A DNA stretch of 24,075 bases. Origin: Lachnoclostridium sp. UBA903. GTDB taxonomy: Bacteria > Bacillota > Clostridia > Lachnospirales > Lachnospiraceae. Each line of letters opens with the position of its first letter. Positions within the stretch are counted from its first letter, which is position 1. The notes beneath the pieces were generated by a model that saw nothing but the letters and a program-made list of their open reading frames with translations, was not told the origin of the DNA and did not search any database. The stretch spans positions 1,009-25,083 of the forward strand of contig DBEP01000102.1 in the NCBI GenBank assembly GCA_002294045.1. Direction: 5' to 3'. A program made the translations under genes and the position numbers. Below, in pieces: positions 1-7,796 of the stretch.

Positions 1-2046
1 ATAATTCCGGATTTTTTCCTTATCACCCATAAATATAATATTTAAAAATTTGTCTTCTTCAATTAATTTACTGCTTAAATAACCCATAATGCTGCTGTTT
101 TCATCGGTATGGGCATCCTCCGGTATCAGCATGATGATTACGGCACGGATATTCTTAAAAAACGGATCTTCAAATCTTGTCAGCTCTCTGGTTACGAAAA
201 CTGAGAAGCTGGGCTTTACCACACCTTTGGTACGGGTATGCAGCAGAGCAAAATCATATTCCGGTATAATCTGGGAGGCAATCTTCTCCCTCCTCCTGAT
301 ATCCTCCTGTATTAAGAGCCGCTTGTCATTGTACTGGGACAATTTTTCGGTCACCGCCACCAGCAATTCTTCAAAGGTAATAAAGCTGCTGACCTTTATA
401 ACCATGAATTCTTTAATAATCGCCTTAATCTGTGTCGCAGTAAAATTAACCTGCTCCAGCTGCAATGAAAAATCCCTCTCCGCCCTGATGCTTTTAGGGC
501 TTGTGGCATATAACCGCACTTTGGCTTCAATCTGTTCTAAGTCCGGATCAATTAGCAGCGGACTGACCCGGACAATGTCCGCATTTATATCATCTAAGTT
601 GATGCTGGATATTAAAAAATCCATTTTCTTTAATACCTCCGGTGTTAAATCTTCCTTTCCGTAGGTAATAATTTCCGCTCTTTCTTTTAAAAAACGTTTC
701 AATTTCGTATGCATTAATCTGGAGATACCGATTCCGCTGGCACACACAATCCCAATATCCACCTTGCGTTTGCTTTCTTTCTGGTTTTCCAGGCGTACGC
801 CTGCGGCACCAAAATGCATGGTTAAAAAGCCGATTTCCTCTTCCGGCACTCCGTAGCCATATCTTCCGGTGATAAAAGCTCCAACCTTCAGGCATTTTTT
901 AAAAATGTCGGGATACGTATCCTTTATTTCCTGCAAAAGGGGATTGGAAATGGCCAAATGATTCTTAAGGCGGATAAAGGTAGGCTGCAGATGCGCCAGC
1001 AAACCTGCGATAAACTCTTCGTCCTGCTTCAGTTCATATGCCAGGTCCTTATCATAGATATCTATCATGTCATTAATAAAATTCAGGAGCTCCTCCCGTT
1101 CCGCCAGATTTTCTATTTCAATTCCCTCATCGATATATTGTAATTTGGAGCCTTTGATATGCAGTAGTACATACGCAATCTCAATATCAGGAATCTCAAT
1201 CTGAAATTCCTCCTCCAAAGAATTTGCTATATGCAATGCTAAATCATAATCTTCATCTTTACTTAATTTTTCCAGTAATTCCTTATTGGGCTCAATAATT
1301 TCCTCCTGCAGTATCCGGTTCACCGCAATGGTTACATGAAGAATCAGCCCGATATAGGAATTCTCCGTTAACCGCAGCAGCCTTTTATCCCGTATACTGT
1401 TAAAACAGGTAATAACCTGCTTTAATACATCGTTGTTAATCAGATTATAAATATTTCTTCCTTTTTTGTCCCTTATTACATCCAGTATGGTCCATTCCTT
1501 ACCGTCAGTGAGATTTTTCATGATTTTACTGTCCATGTTTTCATCGATAAATTTCCTGACTGCCAGCCGGTAGTTCTTTTCACTTCCTTCCAGGGCTACT
1601 CCGTACCCCTGTTTTCTTATAATCTTTAAATCAAACTGGCGGAACCAGCCCTCTACGGCTTCCATATCATTGCTGATGGTTGCCTCACTGACTCCGAAAA
1701 TATTTCCGTAATAATATAACTTCTTGGGAGTTCTGTCCTTTAGAATCTCCAGAATCAGTCTTTTTCTTCTTTCCTCCTTGTCACCGGAATCCATTACATC
1801 CTGTTCCTTTAATATGGAAAGTAAGTTCCTTTTATCCGCTTCTTCTCCGTCCAGCCAAATACCGATTCCTGTTTTTGTCTGCAGAGTAATGTTGTATTTT
1901 TTCAGAGAAGCATCAATATATTCCAGTTCTCTCTGGACTGTCCTTTTGCTGACTTTTATTTCGTCCGCCAGCTTCTTAACCGGTATTGTCTGTTCTTCCT
2001 GCAATAAGATAAGTAATATTTGCCGAAGACGCGGTGAAAAATTCAT
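1..2046 (-). CDS. mtlR: MtlR/BglG-type PTS-controlled transcriptional regulator, 3' end cut by window edge
   Basis: The frame is open from ATG at 2046 to the left edge, giving 682 residues with no stop in the window. MtlR-type regulators are about 690 residues, so only a few are missing. N-terminal helix-turn-helix at about residues 20-45 (KKLADEIKVSKRTVQREL) and a second Mga-like HTH at about 108-135. Two PRD domains follow, with the phosphorylatable-histidine candidates H237 and H296 (PRD1) and H352 and H411 (PRD2). An EIIB-like domain starts near 428 with Cys435 (GIVCASGIG). An EIIA type-2 domain starts near 555 with His603 (FALLHTRTKG). This is the activator architecture whose phosphorylation by PTS proteins reports mannitol availability. 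It lies 265 bp downstream of the mannitol permease on the same strand. The start is supported by GGAGGG upstream. The mannitol assignment rests on the neighbour. Separate EIIA (mtlF) and mannitol-1-phosphate dehydrogenase (mtlD) genes would be expected beyond the left edge. Confidence 0.9.
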   Translation of the reverse strand, partial: MNFSPRLRQILLILLQEEQTIPVKKLADEIKVSKRTVQRELEYIDASLKKYNITLQTKTGIGIWLDGEEADKRNLLSILKEQDVMDSGDKEERRKRLILEILKDRTPKKLYYYGNIFGVSEATISNDMEAVEGWFRQFDLKIIRKQGYGVALEGSEKNYRLAVRKFIDENMDSKIMKNLTDGKEWTILDVIRDKKGRNIYNLINNDVLKQVITCFNSIRDKRLLRLTENSYIGLILHVTIAVNRILQEEIIEPNKELLEKLSKDEDYDLALHIANSLEEEFQIEIPDIEIAYVLLHIKGSKLQYIDEGIEIENLAEREELLNFINDMIDIYDKDLAYELKQDEEFIAGLLAHLQPTFIRLKNHLAISNPLLQEIKDTYPDIFKKCLKVGAFITGRYGYGVPEEEIGFLTMHFGAAGVRLENQKESKRKVDIGIVCASGIGISRLMHTKLKRFLKERAEIITYGKEDLTPEVLKKMDFLISSINLDDINADIVRVSPLLIDPDLEQIEAKVRLYATSPKSIRAERDFSLQLEQVNFTATQIKAIIKEFMVIKVSSFITFEELLVAVTEKLSQYNDKRLLIQEDIRRREKIASQIIPEYDFALLHTRTKGVVKPSFSVFVTRELTRFEDPFFKNIRAVIIMLIPEDAHTDENSSIMGYLSSKLIEEDKFLNIIFMGDKEKIRNY

Positions 2047-2210
2047 AACCCCATCCCTCCTTTTCCATCCATGTTCCTGAAAGTTTCATAACCTGTTTTA
2101 TAGATATTCTATATACATTATGGATGCCGGCAGACAAAAACATACACCGGACTAAAAGCTCTCTCCTTTTACGGGGTATCTTTCATCTTCAATTGCAGTT
2201 ACATGCGAAT

Positions 2211-2290
2211 AGGGGTATTGCAAAATTCAAAATATAACTTACTTGCAGGAAACACAAGTTCAGTAAATTGACTTTTTTGCAATAACCCCT
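2211..2290. repeat. Family-1 palindrome copy 1 (GGGCTGTTGCAAAAT type), between mtlA and mtlR
   Basis: The left arm AGGGGTATTGCAAAA (2211-2225) pairs with TTTTGCAATAACCCCT (2275-2290) with a one-base bulge. The interior half ACAAGTTCAGTAAATTGACT is clearly related to ACAAGTTCGGTAAACGGACT in the copy at 3917-3982, so these are homologous elements and not chance hairpins. It sits in the mtlA-mtlR gap and could attenuate read-through into mtlR. No long T-tract follows on the minus strand, so it is a weak terminator at best. Confidence 0.65.
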
Positions 2291-2311
2291 TTTGCACAAT
2301 CTAAGCAGTTC

Positions 2312-3706
2312 TTATTCCGTCTGTTTTAATTCCTCAACTAAAATGTCATATTCCGGCGCAGCGAGAAAATTATTAATTAAAACCAGCTTGGCATTTGGAT
2401 TGCTGCGTGCTGCACGTTCTCCTAATTCCGCATGAGTCACTACAATTTCGGCATCCTGCGGTATGGAGGACACGGAAGCATGAATTACTTTAATATGTCC
2501 TAATCCCGCCGCTTCCAGCTTCTTACGAAGCACCGTCGCACCCATGGCACTGGACCCCATACCTGCGTCACAGGCAAATACGATATTTTTAACCTTGGCA
2601 CCATCTATATTTACGGTTTCTTTGACGGTTTCTTTGGTTAAACCTTTGGACGCCCGTTTCATTTCCTTAACTTTATCTCTTGCGGAATCCAGGTCTTCCT
2701 CTTTTCCAAAAATCTTCAACAAAGGTACCGCAACGACACAGGAAACGGCTGTTGCTACCAATACTCCCAAAATAACCGGCAGATATCCGGATCTTGGTGT
2801 CATTGCAAGTACTGCCAGAATACTGCCCGGAGAAGCCGGTGATACCAATCCGCCGTCTAACAGATTAAGGACAAATATACCGCTTGCTCCGCCGGATATA
2901 ACCGCCAATAATAAAGCCGGATTCATTAAAATATACGGAAAATATATTTCATGGATGCCGCCTAAAAAGTGAATAATAACCGCTCCGGGCGCGGAACTTT
3001 TGGCAGAACCTTTGCCGGCAATACAGTACGCCAGTAAAATTCCCAATCCGGGTCCCGGATTAGCTTCCAATAAAAAGAATATGGACTTTCCTAACTGTTT
3101 TGCCTGTTCCATACCCATTGGTGACAGAATACCGTGGTTAATTGCATTGTTTAAAAATAAAACTTTGGCCGGTTCTATAAATATACTGGCTAAGGGAAGC
3201 AAACCCCGGTTTACGAAAAAGCCCACGCCGGCTTCCATAATGATATTTAATTGTGTTACAACAGGCTGAATGCCTTTTAATGCCAGTAATGCAAGTACGG
3301 CACCAATAATACCAAGTGAAAAATTATTTACAAGCATTTCAAAGCCTGCTTTTACTTTTCCTTCCACCAATTTATCAAATTTTTTAATAATCCAGCCGCT
3401 TAATGGCCCTAAAACCATTGCCCCAATAAACATAGGAACATCCGCTCCAACAATAACACCCATCGTTGCGATTGCGCCAATAACCCCGCCCCTGTGGCCG
3501 GCAACCGCGTTTCCTCCGGTGAAAGCGATTAATAAGGTCAGTAAGGTTGTTGACATAGGGCCTACCAGAACCGCAAGACTTTCATTTGGCAGCCATCCCG
3601 TCGGTATAAATAATGCCGTAATAATCCCCCAAGCTATAAATGCCCCTATATTCGGCATCACCATACCGCTTAAGAACCTTCCAAATACCTGAACTTTTTC
3701 CTTCAT
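2312..3706 (-). CDS. mtlA: PTS mannitol permease, EIICB component
   Basis: 464 residues. The membrane EIIC domain (about 1-335) is closely mannitol-type. It has an N-terminal FGRFLSGMVMPNIGAFIAWG segment, the NAVAGHRGGVIG loop near 66-77 and the substrate-site motif GGIHEIYFPY at 249-258, with His252-Glu253. After a charged linker (about 336-370), the EIIB domain carries the phosphocysteine Cys379 in FACDAGMGSSAMGA. It imports mannitol with phosphorylation to mannitol-1-phosphate. There is no EIIA domain. In many Firmicutes EIIA is a separate MtlF protein, and none is in the window. The start ATG at 3706 follows GAGAGGGTAAGAG. The next gene on the strand is the PRD regulator. A TTGAAA-18-TATAAT promoter and palindromes lie upstream. 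Confidence 0.95.
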   Translation of the reverse strand: MKEKVQVFGRFLSGMVMPNIGAFIAWGIITALFIPTGWLPNESLAVLVGPMSTTLLTLLIAFTGGNAVAGHRGGVIGAIATMGVIVGADVPMFIGAMVLGPLSGWIIKKFDKLVEGKVKAGFEMLVNNFSLGIIGAVLALLALKGIQPVVTQLNIIMEAGVGFFVNRGLLPLASIFIEPAKVLFLNNAINHGILSPMGMEQAKQLGKSIFFLLEANPGPGLGILLAYCIAGKGSAKSSAPGAVIIHFLGGIHEIYFPYILMNPALLLAVISGGASGIFVLNLLDGGLVSPASPGSILAVLAMTPRSGYLPVILGVLVATAVSCVVAVPLLKIFGKEEDLDSARDKVKEMKRASKGLTKETVKETVNIDGAKVKNIVFACDAGMGSSAMGATVLRKKLEAAGLGHIKVIHASVSSIPQDAEIVVTHAELGERAARSNPNAKLVLINNFLAAPEYDILVEELKQTE

Positions 3707-3790
3707 CTCTTACCCTCTCTTCTGAAATTAATGAACAGTTATTATATTTCCGAAGAATTGATTGGCCAATCATCTTCTTAAGATAGTTTA

Positions 3791-3820
3791 ATTATAATAG
3801 CTGACCTTATGTCATTTCAA
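3791..3820 (-). promoter_or_regulatory. Putative sigma-A promoter of mtlA
   Basis: On the minus strand TTGAAA (plus 3815-3820) and TATAAT (plus 3791-3796) are 18 bp apart, about 85 bp before the mtlA start. The small palindrome ACAAA-6-TTTGT at 3826-3841 abuts the -35 box and is a candidate activator site. Confidence 0.55.
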
Positions 3821-3858
3821 CTTGAACAAACGTCAATTTGTCGCTATTCAATAATGAC

Positions 3859-3887
3859 ATGACTAAATACTGATTTAATTTAGTCAT
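3859..3887. promoter_or_regulatory. Palindromic candidate operator upstream of mtlA promoter
   Basis: ATGACTAAAT (3859-3868) and ATTTAGTCAT (3878-3887) form a perfect 10-bp inverted repeat with 9-bp spacing, about 40 bp upstream of the putative -35. That position fits an activator such as MtlR. Assignment to MtlR is inference from proximity only. Confidence 0.4.
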
Positions 3888-3916
3888 ATTTCACATATTT
3901 GGTAAGTAAATAAAAG

Positions 3917-3982
3917 GGGCTGCTGCAAAATATAAATCATATTCCAGACAAGTTCGGTAAACGGACTATTTTGCAACAGCCC
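3917..3982 (-). terminator. Family-1 palindrome copy 2, placed as terminator of the Nudix gene
   Basis: GGGCTGCTGCAAAATA (3917-3932) pairs with TATTTTGCAACAGCCC (3967-3982) with one mismatch. On the minus strand the hairpin is followed by CTTTTATTTA, so it can end the Nudix transcript, whose stop is at 4030. It is related in arms and interior to the copy at 2211-2290, and in arms to 11740-11776. Confidence 0.6.
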
Positions 3983-4029
3983 ACGGTCCGGAACCGGTTA
4001 CAGAATACAGGTCCGGTTCGAAATCTCCC

Positions 4030-4446
4030 TTATTCAATGTCCAGCTGTTCCAGTATGTGGTTCTCTTCCAAATCCTTAAGGGTTCTCCTGCCCAGATTTT
4101 TAAGCAAGGCAGCTTTATCTGCCCAGAGATAGTCCGTATGTTCTTCGGATAATACCACCCGGTCCGTATTGCTGGTGCACAAATAGTTAATGATTACTAC
4201 CTGTCTGTAATCATGGGTTTTAAAGGATGTGGCAAAGAGCAATTTTTCCACCGTTACCTCTAAACCGGTTTCTTCCATGATTTCTCTTTTCAGACCGCTC
4301 ACCAAATCTTCTCCGAATTCCAATTTCCCACCGACAAACTCCCATATACCGGCTCCGATTTTATTGTTCTGTGTCCGCTTTACGATAAGTACTCTTCTGT
4401 TATATAAAATGATAGCTTTCATAGCATTTATTATTATGTTTTCCAT
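4030..4446 (-). CDS. Nudix hydrolase
   Basis: 138 residues from ATG at 4446. An upstream in-frame ATG at 4488 exists, but AGAGGTGA sits about 6 nt before the internal ATG, so the shorter start is preferred. The Nudix box is complete at residues 40-62 (GX5EX7REUXEEXGU: G40, E46, R54-E55, E58-E59, G61), so metal binding and pyrophosphohydrolase activity are expected. The protein is short and MutT/8-oxo-dGTP-like, with no membrane segment or signal, so it is cytoplasmic. The exact nucleotide substrate cannot be read from sequence. It appears monocistronic, with a long hairpin upstream and a terminator-like palindrome downstream. Confidence 0.88.
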   Translation of the reverse strand: MENIIINAMKAIILYNRRVLIVKRTQNNKIGAGIWEFVGGKLEFGEDLVSGLKREIMEETGLEVTVEKLLFATSFKTHDYRQVVIINYLCTSNTDRVVLSEEHTDYLWADKAALLKNLGRRTLKDLEENHILEQLDIE

Positions 4447-4550
4447 AAGATTCACCTCTTGACGTTGCACAGTAATTTCAGCAGACATCTTGCCTAATCT
4501 TAATTTATCATATAAACGCCCTTATGAAAACCTTTTTATACAAAGTATCA

Positions 4551-4625
4551 GGGAAACGCAGGAAGGGAAAGAATCCCGGGAAGAAGTGCCTTCATCCCGG
4601 GATTCTTTCCCTTCCTGCGTTTTCC
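4551..4625. repeat. Long perfect inverted repeat (28-31 bp arms)
   Basis: The arm at 4554-4581 begins AAACGCAGGAAGGG and is the exact reverse complement of 4595-4622. The pairing extends to 4551-4625 with one G-T pair, around a 13-nt loop. No T-tract of more than 4 follows in either direction. It is much longer than an ordinary terminator stem and may be a miniature mobile palindrome or a transcript-stabilising hairpin. It has no second copy in this window. Confidence 0.75.
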
Positions 4626-4712
4626 ACGCATAAACCCCTGCATTTTTTTAATGTATTTCTTCTATAATATAATATGTTTTTAAATCAAATGGTGATGGAG
4701 TTCGCCTTTAAG

Positions 4713-4759
4713 ACAAAAAACGATAAGCCAATTAATAACACCGGTTAATTGACTTATCG
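4713..4759 (-). terminator. Rho-independent terminator of the gabT operon
   Basis: On the minus strand, CGATAAGTCAATTAA and TTAATTGGCTTATCG form a 15-bp stem with one mismatch (plus 4745-4759 and 4721-4735), followed directly by TTTTTTGT. It begins 8 bp after the gabT stop codon. Confidence 0.85.
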
Positions 4760-4767
4760 CCTCTTTT

Positions 4768-6126
4768 CTATTTCACGGTAAGTTTGATAATTGCACTTTC
4801 CAATATATCAAAACCTGCTTCCAGCTGCTCATCGGTAACTACCAGCGGACTTAAGAAACGGACAACATTATCATAAGTACCTGCGCTCTCTATGATTAAA
4901 CCGTTCTTTACACATTCCTGCACCAGTTCGGCAACCAGCTCTTTGTTCGGTTCTTTGGTTTCCTGATTCTTTACAAATTCAATGCCCAACATGACACCAA
5001 GCCCCCGGACATCTCCTACCACCGGGTATTTCTCCTTCCAGCTTCCGAATGTAGTCCGGCATTTTTCAGATATGCTTAAGGCCCTGCCGCAAAGCTTATC
5101 CCTTTCAATAATTTCAATCACCTTAAGGGCGGAAGCACAGGCAAGGGCATTGCCGCCGTAAGTACCTCCGATGGTACCCGGTATAACGGCATCCATAATC
5201 TCGGACCTTGCGGTTACGGCCGATAAGGGAACACCGCCTGCAATGGATTTGGCAGTCGCTATTATATCCGGAGCACAGCCTTCTTCCGCCCAGTAGTCGG
5301 AAACAAATAGTTTGCCGGAACGCCCGAAACCGCATTGGACTTCATCTGCAATCAAAAGAATACCTTTTTCATCACAAATCCTGCGGACAGCCTTTACCCA
5401 ATCAATCGGTGCAGGAACAAAGCCGCCCTCCCCCTGTACCGGTTCCACTACTACGGCAGCCACATACTCCGCCGGGGAACCTTCTTCAAACACGCCGTTT
5501 AATCTGTCAATATAATAATTAACTGCCTGCGCATCACTAAAGCCTTTGGGCTTACGGTATAGATAAGGGAATTCCGCACGGTATACCCCATCCGGAAAGG
5601 GTCCCATACCCTTTGCATACGCTTTTTTTGCGGTCATAGTCATGGTAAGGGCAGTCCTTCCGTGAAATGCACCGGAAAATACGATAATATTCGGTCTCCC
5701 GGTGTAGGCCTTGGCAATCTTTACCGCATTTTCATCCGCCTCCGCTCCGCTGTTGACAAACATGGTCTTTTTCGTTCTGCCCTTAACCGGAACAATCTCA
5801 TTCATTTTCTCCGCTAAAGCGATATAACCTTCGTGGGTAACAATATTCATCATGGCATGGAAATAATTCTCCGCCTGGTTTTTAACGGCTTCTATCATTT
5901 CCGGCTGGCTGTATCCCACATTTAAAACACCGACGCCTCCGACCCAGTCTAAAAATATATTTCCGTCCACATCTTCCAGCATGGCACCCTCCCCCCGCTT
6001 AATCACACAGGGATAATTGCTGCGGATTGCCGCGGGAACGGCCTTCATTCTCCGGTCAAGAACAGCTTTTGCCTTGGGTCCGGGCAAGGTATCTGTAACT
6101 ATTTTAGGCAATGCATTTTTTAACAT
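4768..6126 (-). CDS. gabT: 4-aminobutyrate aminotransferase (class III PLP aminotransferase)
   Basis: 452 residues, typical for the family. It converts GABA and 2-oxoglutarate to succinate semialdehyde and glutamate in the cytoplasm. Visible motifs: the phosphate-binding SGAEA at 126-130, the cofactor-ring region SGAFHGRT near 151-158, the DEVQCGFGR motif at 261-269 that binds the PLP pyridine nitrogen, and the Schiff-base lysine K293 in IATAKSIAGGVPLSA. An AGGAGG ribosome binding site lies 7 nt before the ATG. It follows the 4-hydroxybutyrate dehydrogenase gene by 17 bp and is ended by a strong terminator, so the two form an operon. The neighbouring succinate-semialdehyde reductase strongly favours GABA over other omega-amino acids. 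Related class III enzymes (5-aminovalerate, ornithine) cannot be fully excluded by motifs alone. Confidence 0.88.
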   Translation of the reverse strand: MLKNALPKIVTDTLPGPKAKAVLDRRMKAVPAAIRSNYPCVIKRGEGAMLEDVDGNIFLDWVGGVGVLNVGYSQPEMIEAVKNQAENYFHAMMNIVTHEGYIALAEKMNEIVPVKGRTKKTMFVNSGAEADENAVKIAKAYTGRPNIIVFSGAFHGRTALTMTMTAKKAYAKGMGPFPDGVYRAEFPYLYRKPKGFSDAQAVNYYIDRLNGVFEEGSPAEYVAAVVVEPVQGEGGFVPAPIDWVKAVRRICDEKGILLIADEVQCGFGRSGKLFVSDYWAEEGCAPDIIATAKSIAGGVPLSAVTARSEIMDAVIPGTIGGTYGGNALACASALKVIEIIERDKLCGRALSISEKCRTTFGSWKEKYPVVGDVRGLGVMLGIEFVKNQETKEPNKELVAELVQECVKNGLIIESAGTYDNVVRFLSPLVVTDEQLEAGFDILESAIIKLTVK

Positions 6127-6143
6127 ACGAATTCCTCCTGATA

Positions 6144-7259
6144 TTAATAAAGCGATAGGTAGATTTCATATACCGTATCTTTATCTAATTCTGCATAATT
6201 ATTAGCCATAAGCCGTCCCTGTTTTTCCATTACGGATACGGTAAATTCCTCCAGCTGCTCCCTGGTAACACCGTACCGGCTTAAGGCTTTTTTAGGAATT
6301 ATATGATTCAGCAGTGCTTCCAGTTCGTCATAAACCCTGTCCTCACCGCACTCCAATATGCCTGATAAGAACCTGCTTAACTGGCTTATTTTCCCGTTGG
6401 GCAAAAGCTTTTGATAGGTTTTAAATACTCCGGTAAAAATTGCATAATTGGATTCGCCGTGAGGTATATGATATGCCGCTCCCAGAGGATAGCTCATAGC
6501 GTGTACCGCCGCCGTGCCGGCATTGCCAAAAGCAAGACCGGCATATGTACTGGCCAGCAGGAAATCGGGAAGCAGCGGAATCCTTGCGGCTTCCCCGTCC
6601 TTAACAATTATCTGGTATCCCTTTAAAATCATTTCCATGGCCCGAATGGAATACATCTCGGTAAATGGATTTGCTTTAGGAGAAAGAAAGGATTCTATTG
6701 CGTGAATAAAAGCATCAATGGAACTGGTTGCAAAATAGGGAAACGGCAGTTTTTCCAGAAGCTTGGGTATCAATATGGCAGAATCCGCAAAAAGCTCATC
6801 CACCGCAAGGCCAAGCTTCGTACGGCGGGAAACCAGCTCCAGGATGGATATGTTGGTGACCTCGCTGCCCGTACCGCAGGTGGTAGGAACTAAAATTAAT
6901 TCTTTATCTTTCACTAACTCCAGCTTTTTATCAAATAAATCCGGAACCGGCAGAACATTTTTCAAGGCAAACAATTTTGCCACATCCAGTATGGTTCCAC
7001 CGCCTATGGCAATAACCCTGTTGTACGGGATGTTTTTCACATCTGCATAAATTGCTTCCACCATCTTATCGTTTGGCTCCCCCGAACCGTATTTTCTGAA
7101 ATAAACAACAGCTGCCTCTAAAGACAATTCCTCAAAATAATCTTTAAAGGTATGTTCACTGGTTATAATTAAATCATTTCTGCCAATATGAAAGGTATCA
7201 CAAAATTCTTTGCAGTTATCAAACTGCCATATGGTTGTTTTTATTCTGAACTGCTTCAT
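6144..7259 (-). CDS. 4hbD: 4-hydroxybutyrate dehydrogenase (iron-containing alcohol dehydrogenase family)
   Basis: 371 residues, the same length I recall for the Clostridium kluyveri 4-hydroxybutyrate dehydrogenase, and similar in recalled segments (YGxGEPxDxM, YNRxIAIGGG, VPTTCGTGSEVTN). It reduces succinate semialdehyde to 4-hydroxybutyrate with NAD(P)H. The nucleotide-binding glycines are at 86-88 (IAIGGGTILDVAK). The expected metal ligands are Asp182, His186 (SSIDAFIHAIE), His253 (AAVHAMSYPLG) and His267 (HIPHGE), all present. The ATG at 7259 follows ACGGGAG. It is first in the operon with gabT, so deamination and reduction of GABA are encoded together. No 4-hydroxybutyrate CoA-transferase or dehydratase is in the window, so the downstream fermentation steps must be elsewhere. 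Confidence 0.85.
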   Translation of the reverse strand: MKQFRIKTTIWQFDNCKEFCDTFHIGRNDLIITSEHTFKDYFEELSLEAAVVYFRKYGSGEPNDKMVEAIYADVKNIPYNRVIAIGGGTILDVAKLFALKNVLPVPDLFDKKLELVKDKELILVPTTCGTGSEVTNISILELVSRRTKLGLAVDELFADSAILIPKLLEKLPFPYFATSSIDAFIHAIESFLSPKANPFTEMYSIRAMEMILKGYQIIVKDGEAARIPLLPDFLLASTYAGLAFGNAGTAAVHAMSYPLGAAYHIPHGESNYAIFTGVFKTYQKLLPNGKISQLSRFLSGILECGEDRVYDELEALLNHIIPKKALSRYGVTREQLEEFTVSVMEKQGRLMANNYAELDKDTVYEIYLSLY

Positions 7260-7324
7260 GGCCGGCTCCCGTCCGCATGTTTGAAGACCTCAGTACACTT
7301 GCTTAATGAACCTCAAGCCTCCTC

Positions 7325-7363
7325 GTACAACGTTCTTAAATTAACTGGACCATTACGTTGTAC
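7325..7363. promoter_or_regulatory. Inverted repeat GTACAACGT/ACGTTGTAC upstream of 4hbD
   Basis: Perfect 9-bp arms separated by 21 bp, about 70-100 bp upstream of the dehydrogenase start. The spacing suits two half-sites two helical turns apart, or a leader hairpin. The function is unproven. Confidence 0.4.
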
Positions 7364-7689
7364 TAACCATGCTTTTTCTCTGGATTTTCTTGTGTTTCAT
7401 GTGTTTTAATTGGGGAATATCGTAACACAAAAAAAACATATCAGCAACGTTAATGAGCATAAAAAAGATCGGAATTTCTGTGCTGAACAACCAAACCCAT
7501 GTCCATTATTATTAAAATGCACCGGGTACTAAATTTCAGATAAACGCAGGAATGAGTATATTTCCAGGAGAAAGGCGGATTCCGAATGTAAAAGGTCCCT
7601 ATGACACTTAAACTCAGGAAATTACGCCAGGAGTAAAAATCAAATTTGTTCTGAGGAAAATTTTTATCTCTTGATGAAACCCGATATAT

Positions 7690-7718
7690 GGTATAATGTC
7701 TTCGATAGACATTATACC
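7690..7718. promoter_or_regulatory. Perfect palindromic operator candidate for the PucR-type regulator
   Basis: GGTATAATGTCT (7690-7701) and AGACATTATACC (7707-7718) are perfect reverse complements with a 5-bp centre. A third half, GGTATAATG, follows at 7728-7736. The site overlaps the likely -35/-10 region of the downstream regulator, which would fit autoregulation. Because the arms contain TATAAT, part of the symmetry could instead reflect divergent -10 boxes. Confidence 0.55.
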
Positions 7719-7735
7719 TGCGAACATGGTATAAT
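7706..7735 (+). promoter_or_regulatory. Putative promoter of the PucR-type regulator
   Basis: TAGACA (7706-7711) and TATAAT (7730-7735) are separated by 18 bp, about 60 bp before the start codon. It overlaps the palindrome at 7690-7718 and its third half-site. Confidence 0.5.
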
Positions 7736-7796
7736 GAATATATATACAAACTATATCCGTAGCTTTAAATTGGGTTATTACAGAAAGGAGAAAAAA

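Larger units (their letters stand above)
3707..4029. other. Intergenic region between mtlA and the Nudix gene
   Basis: 323 bp without a gene. Its mtlA-proximal half holds the mtlA promoter and two palindromes. Its distal half holds the family-1 palindrome at 3917-3982, and a short GAACCGG/CCGGTTC hairpin lies at about 3991-4020. No open frame with coding character was seen. Confidence 0.7.
4447..4767. other. Intergenic region between gabT and the Nudix gene
   Basis: 321 bp without a convincing gene. It contains the gabT terminator (4713-4759), a very long perfect inverted repeat (4551-4625) and an AT-rich stretch (about 4640-4690). The Nudix promoter presumably lies at about 4490-4550, but no strong -35/-10 pair was recognised there. 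Confidence 0.6.
7260..7796. other. Divergent regulatory region between the GABA operon and pucR-type gene
   Basis: 537 bp between divergently transcribed genes, with no convincing ORF. It holds two notable inverted repeats: GTACAACGT/ACGTTGTAC (7325-7333 and 7355-7363) close to the dehydrogenase start, and a perfect 12+12 palindrome at 7690-7718 by the regulator promoter. A weak minus-strand promoter candidate (TTGCTG-17-TACGAT) lies near 7420-7450. The length suggests long leaders or control by more than one factor. Confidence 0.6.

Noticed and set aside
89..664. 191-codon plus-strand open frame
   Set aside because: It lies wholly antisense to the MtlR-type gene, which has clear PRD, EIIB and EIIA domains; this frame has no ribosome binding site or recognisable domain.
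590..895. 101-codon minus-strand frame within mtlR
   Set aside because: Out-of-frame shadow of the continuous 682-codon regulator frame. The regulator is not frameshifted.
2544..3692. Three plus-strand frames (89-142 codons) opposite mtlA
   Set aside because: They are antisense to a permease with intact EIIC and EIIB motifs, and their composition mirrors it.
5208..5522. Overlapping plus-strand frames opposite gabT
   Set aside because: Antisense shadows in a gene with all PLP-enzyme motifs; low-quality composition.
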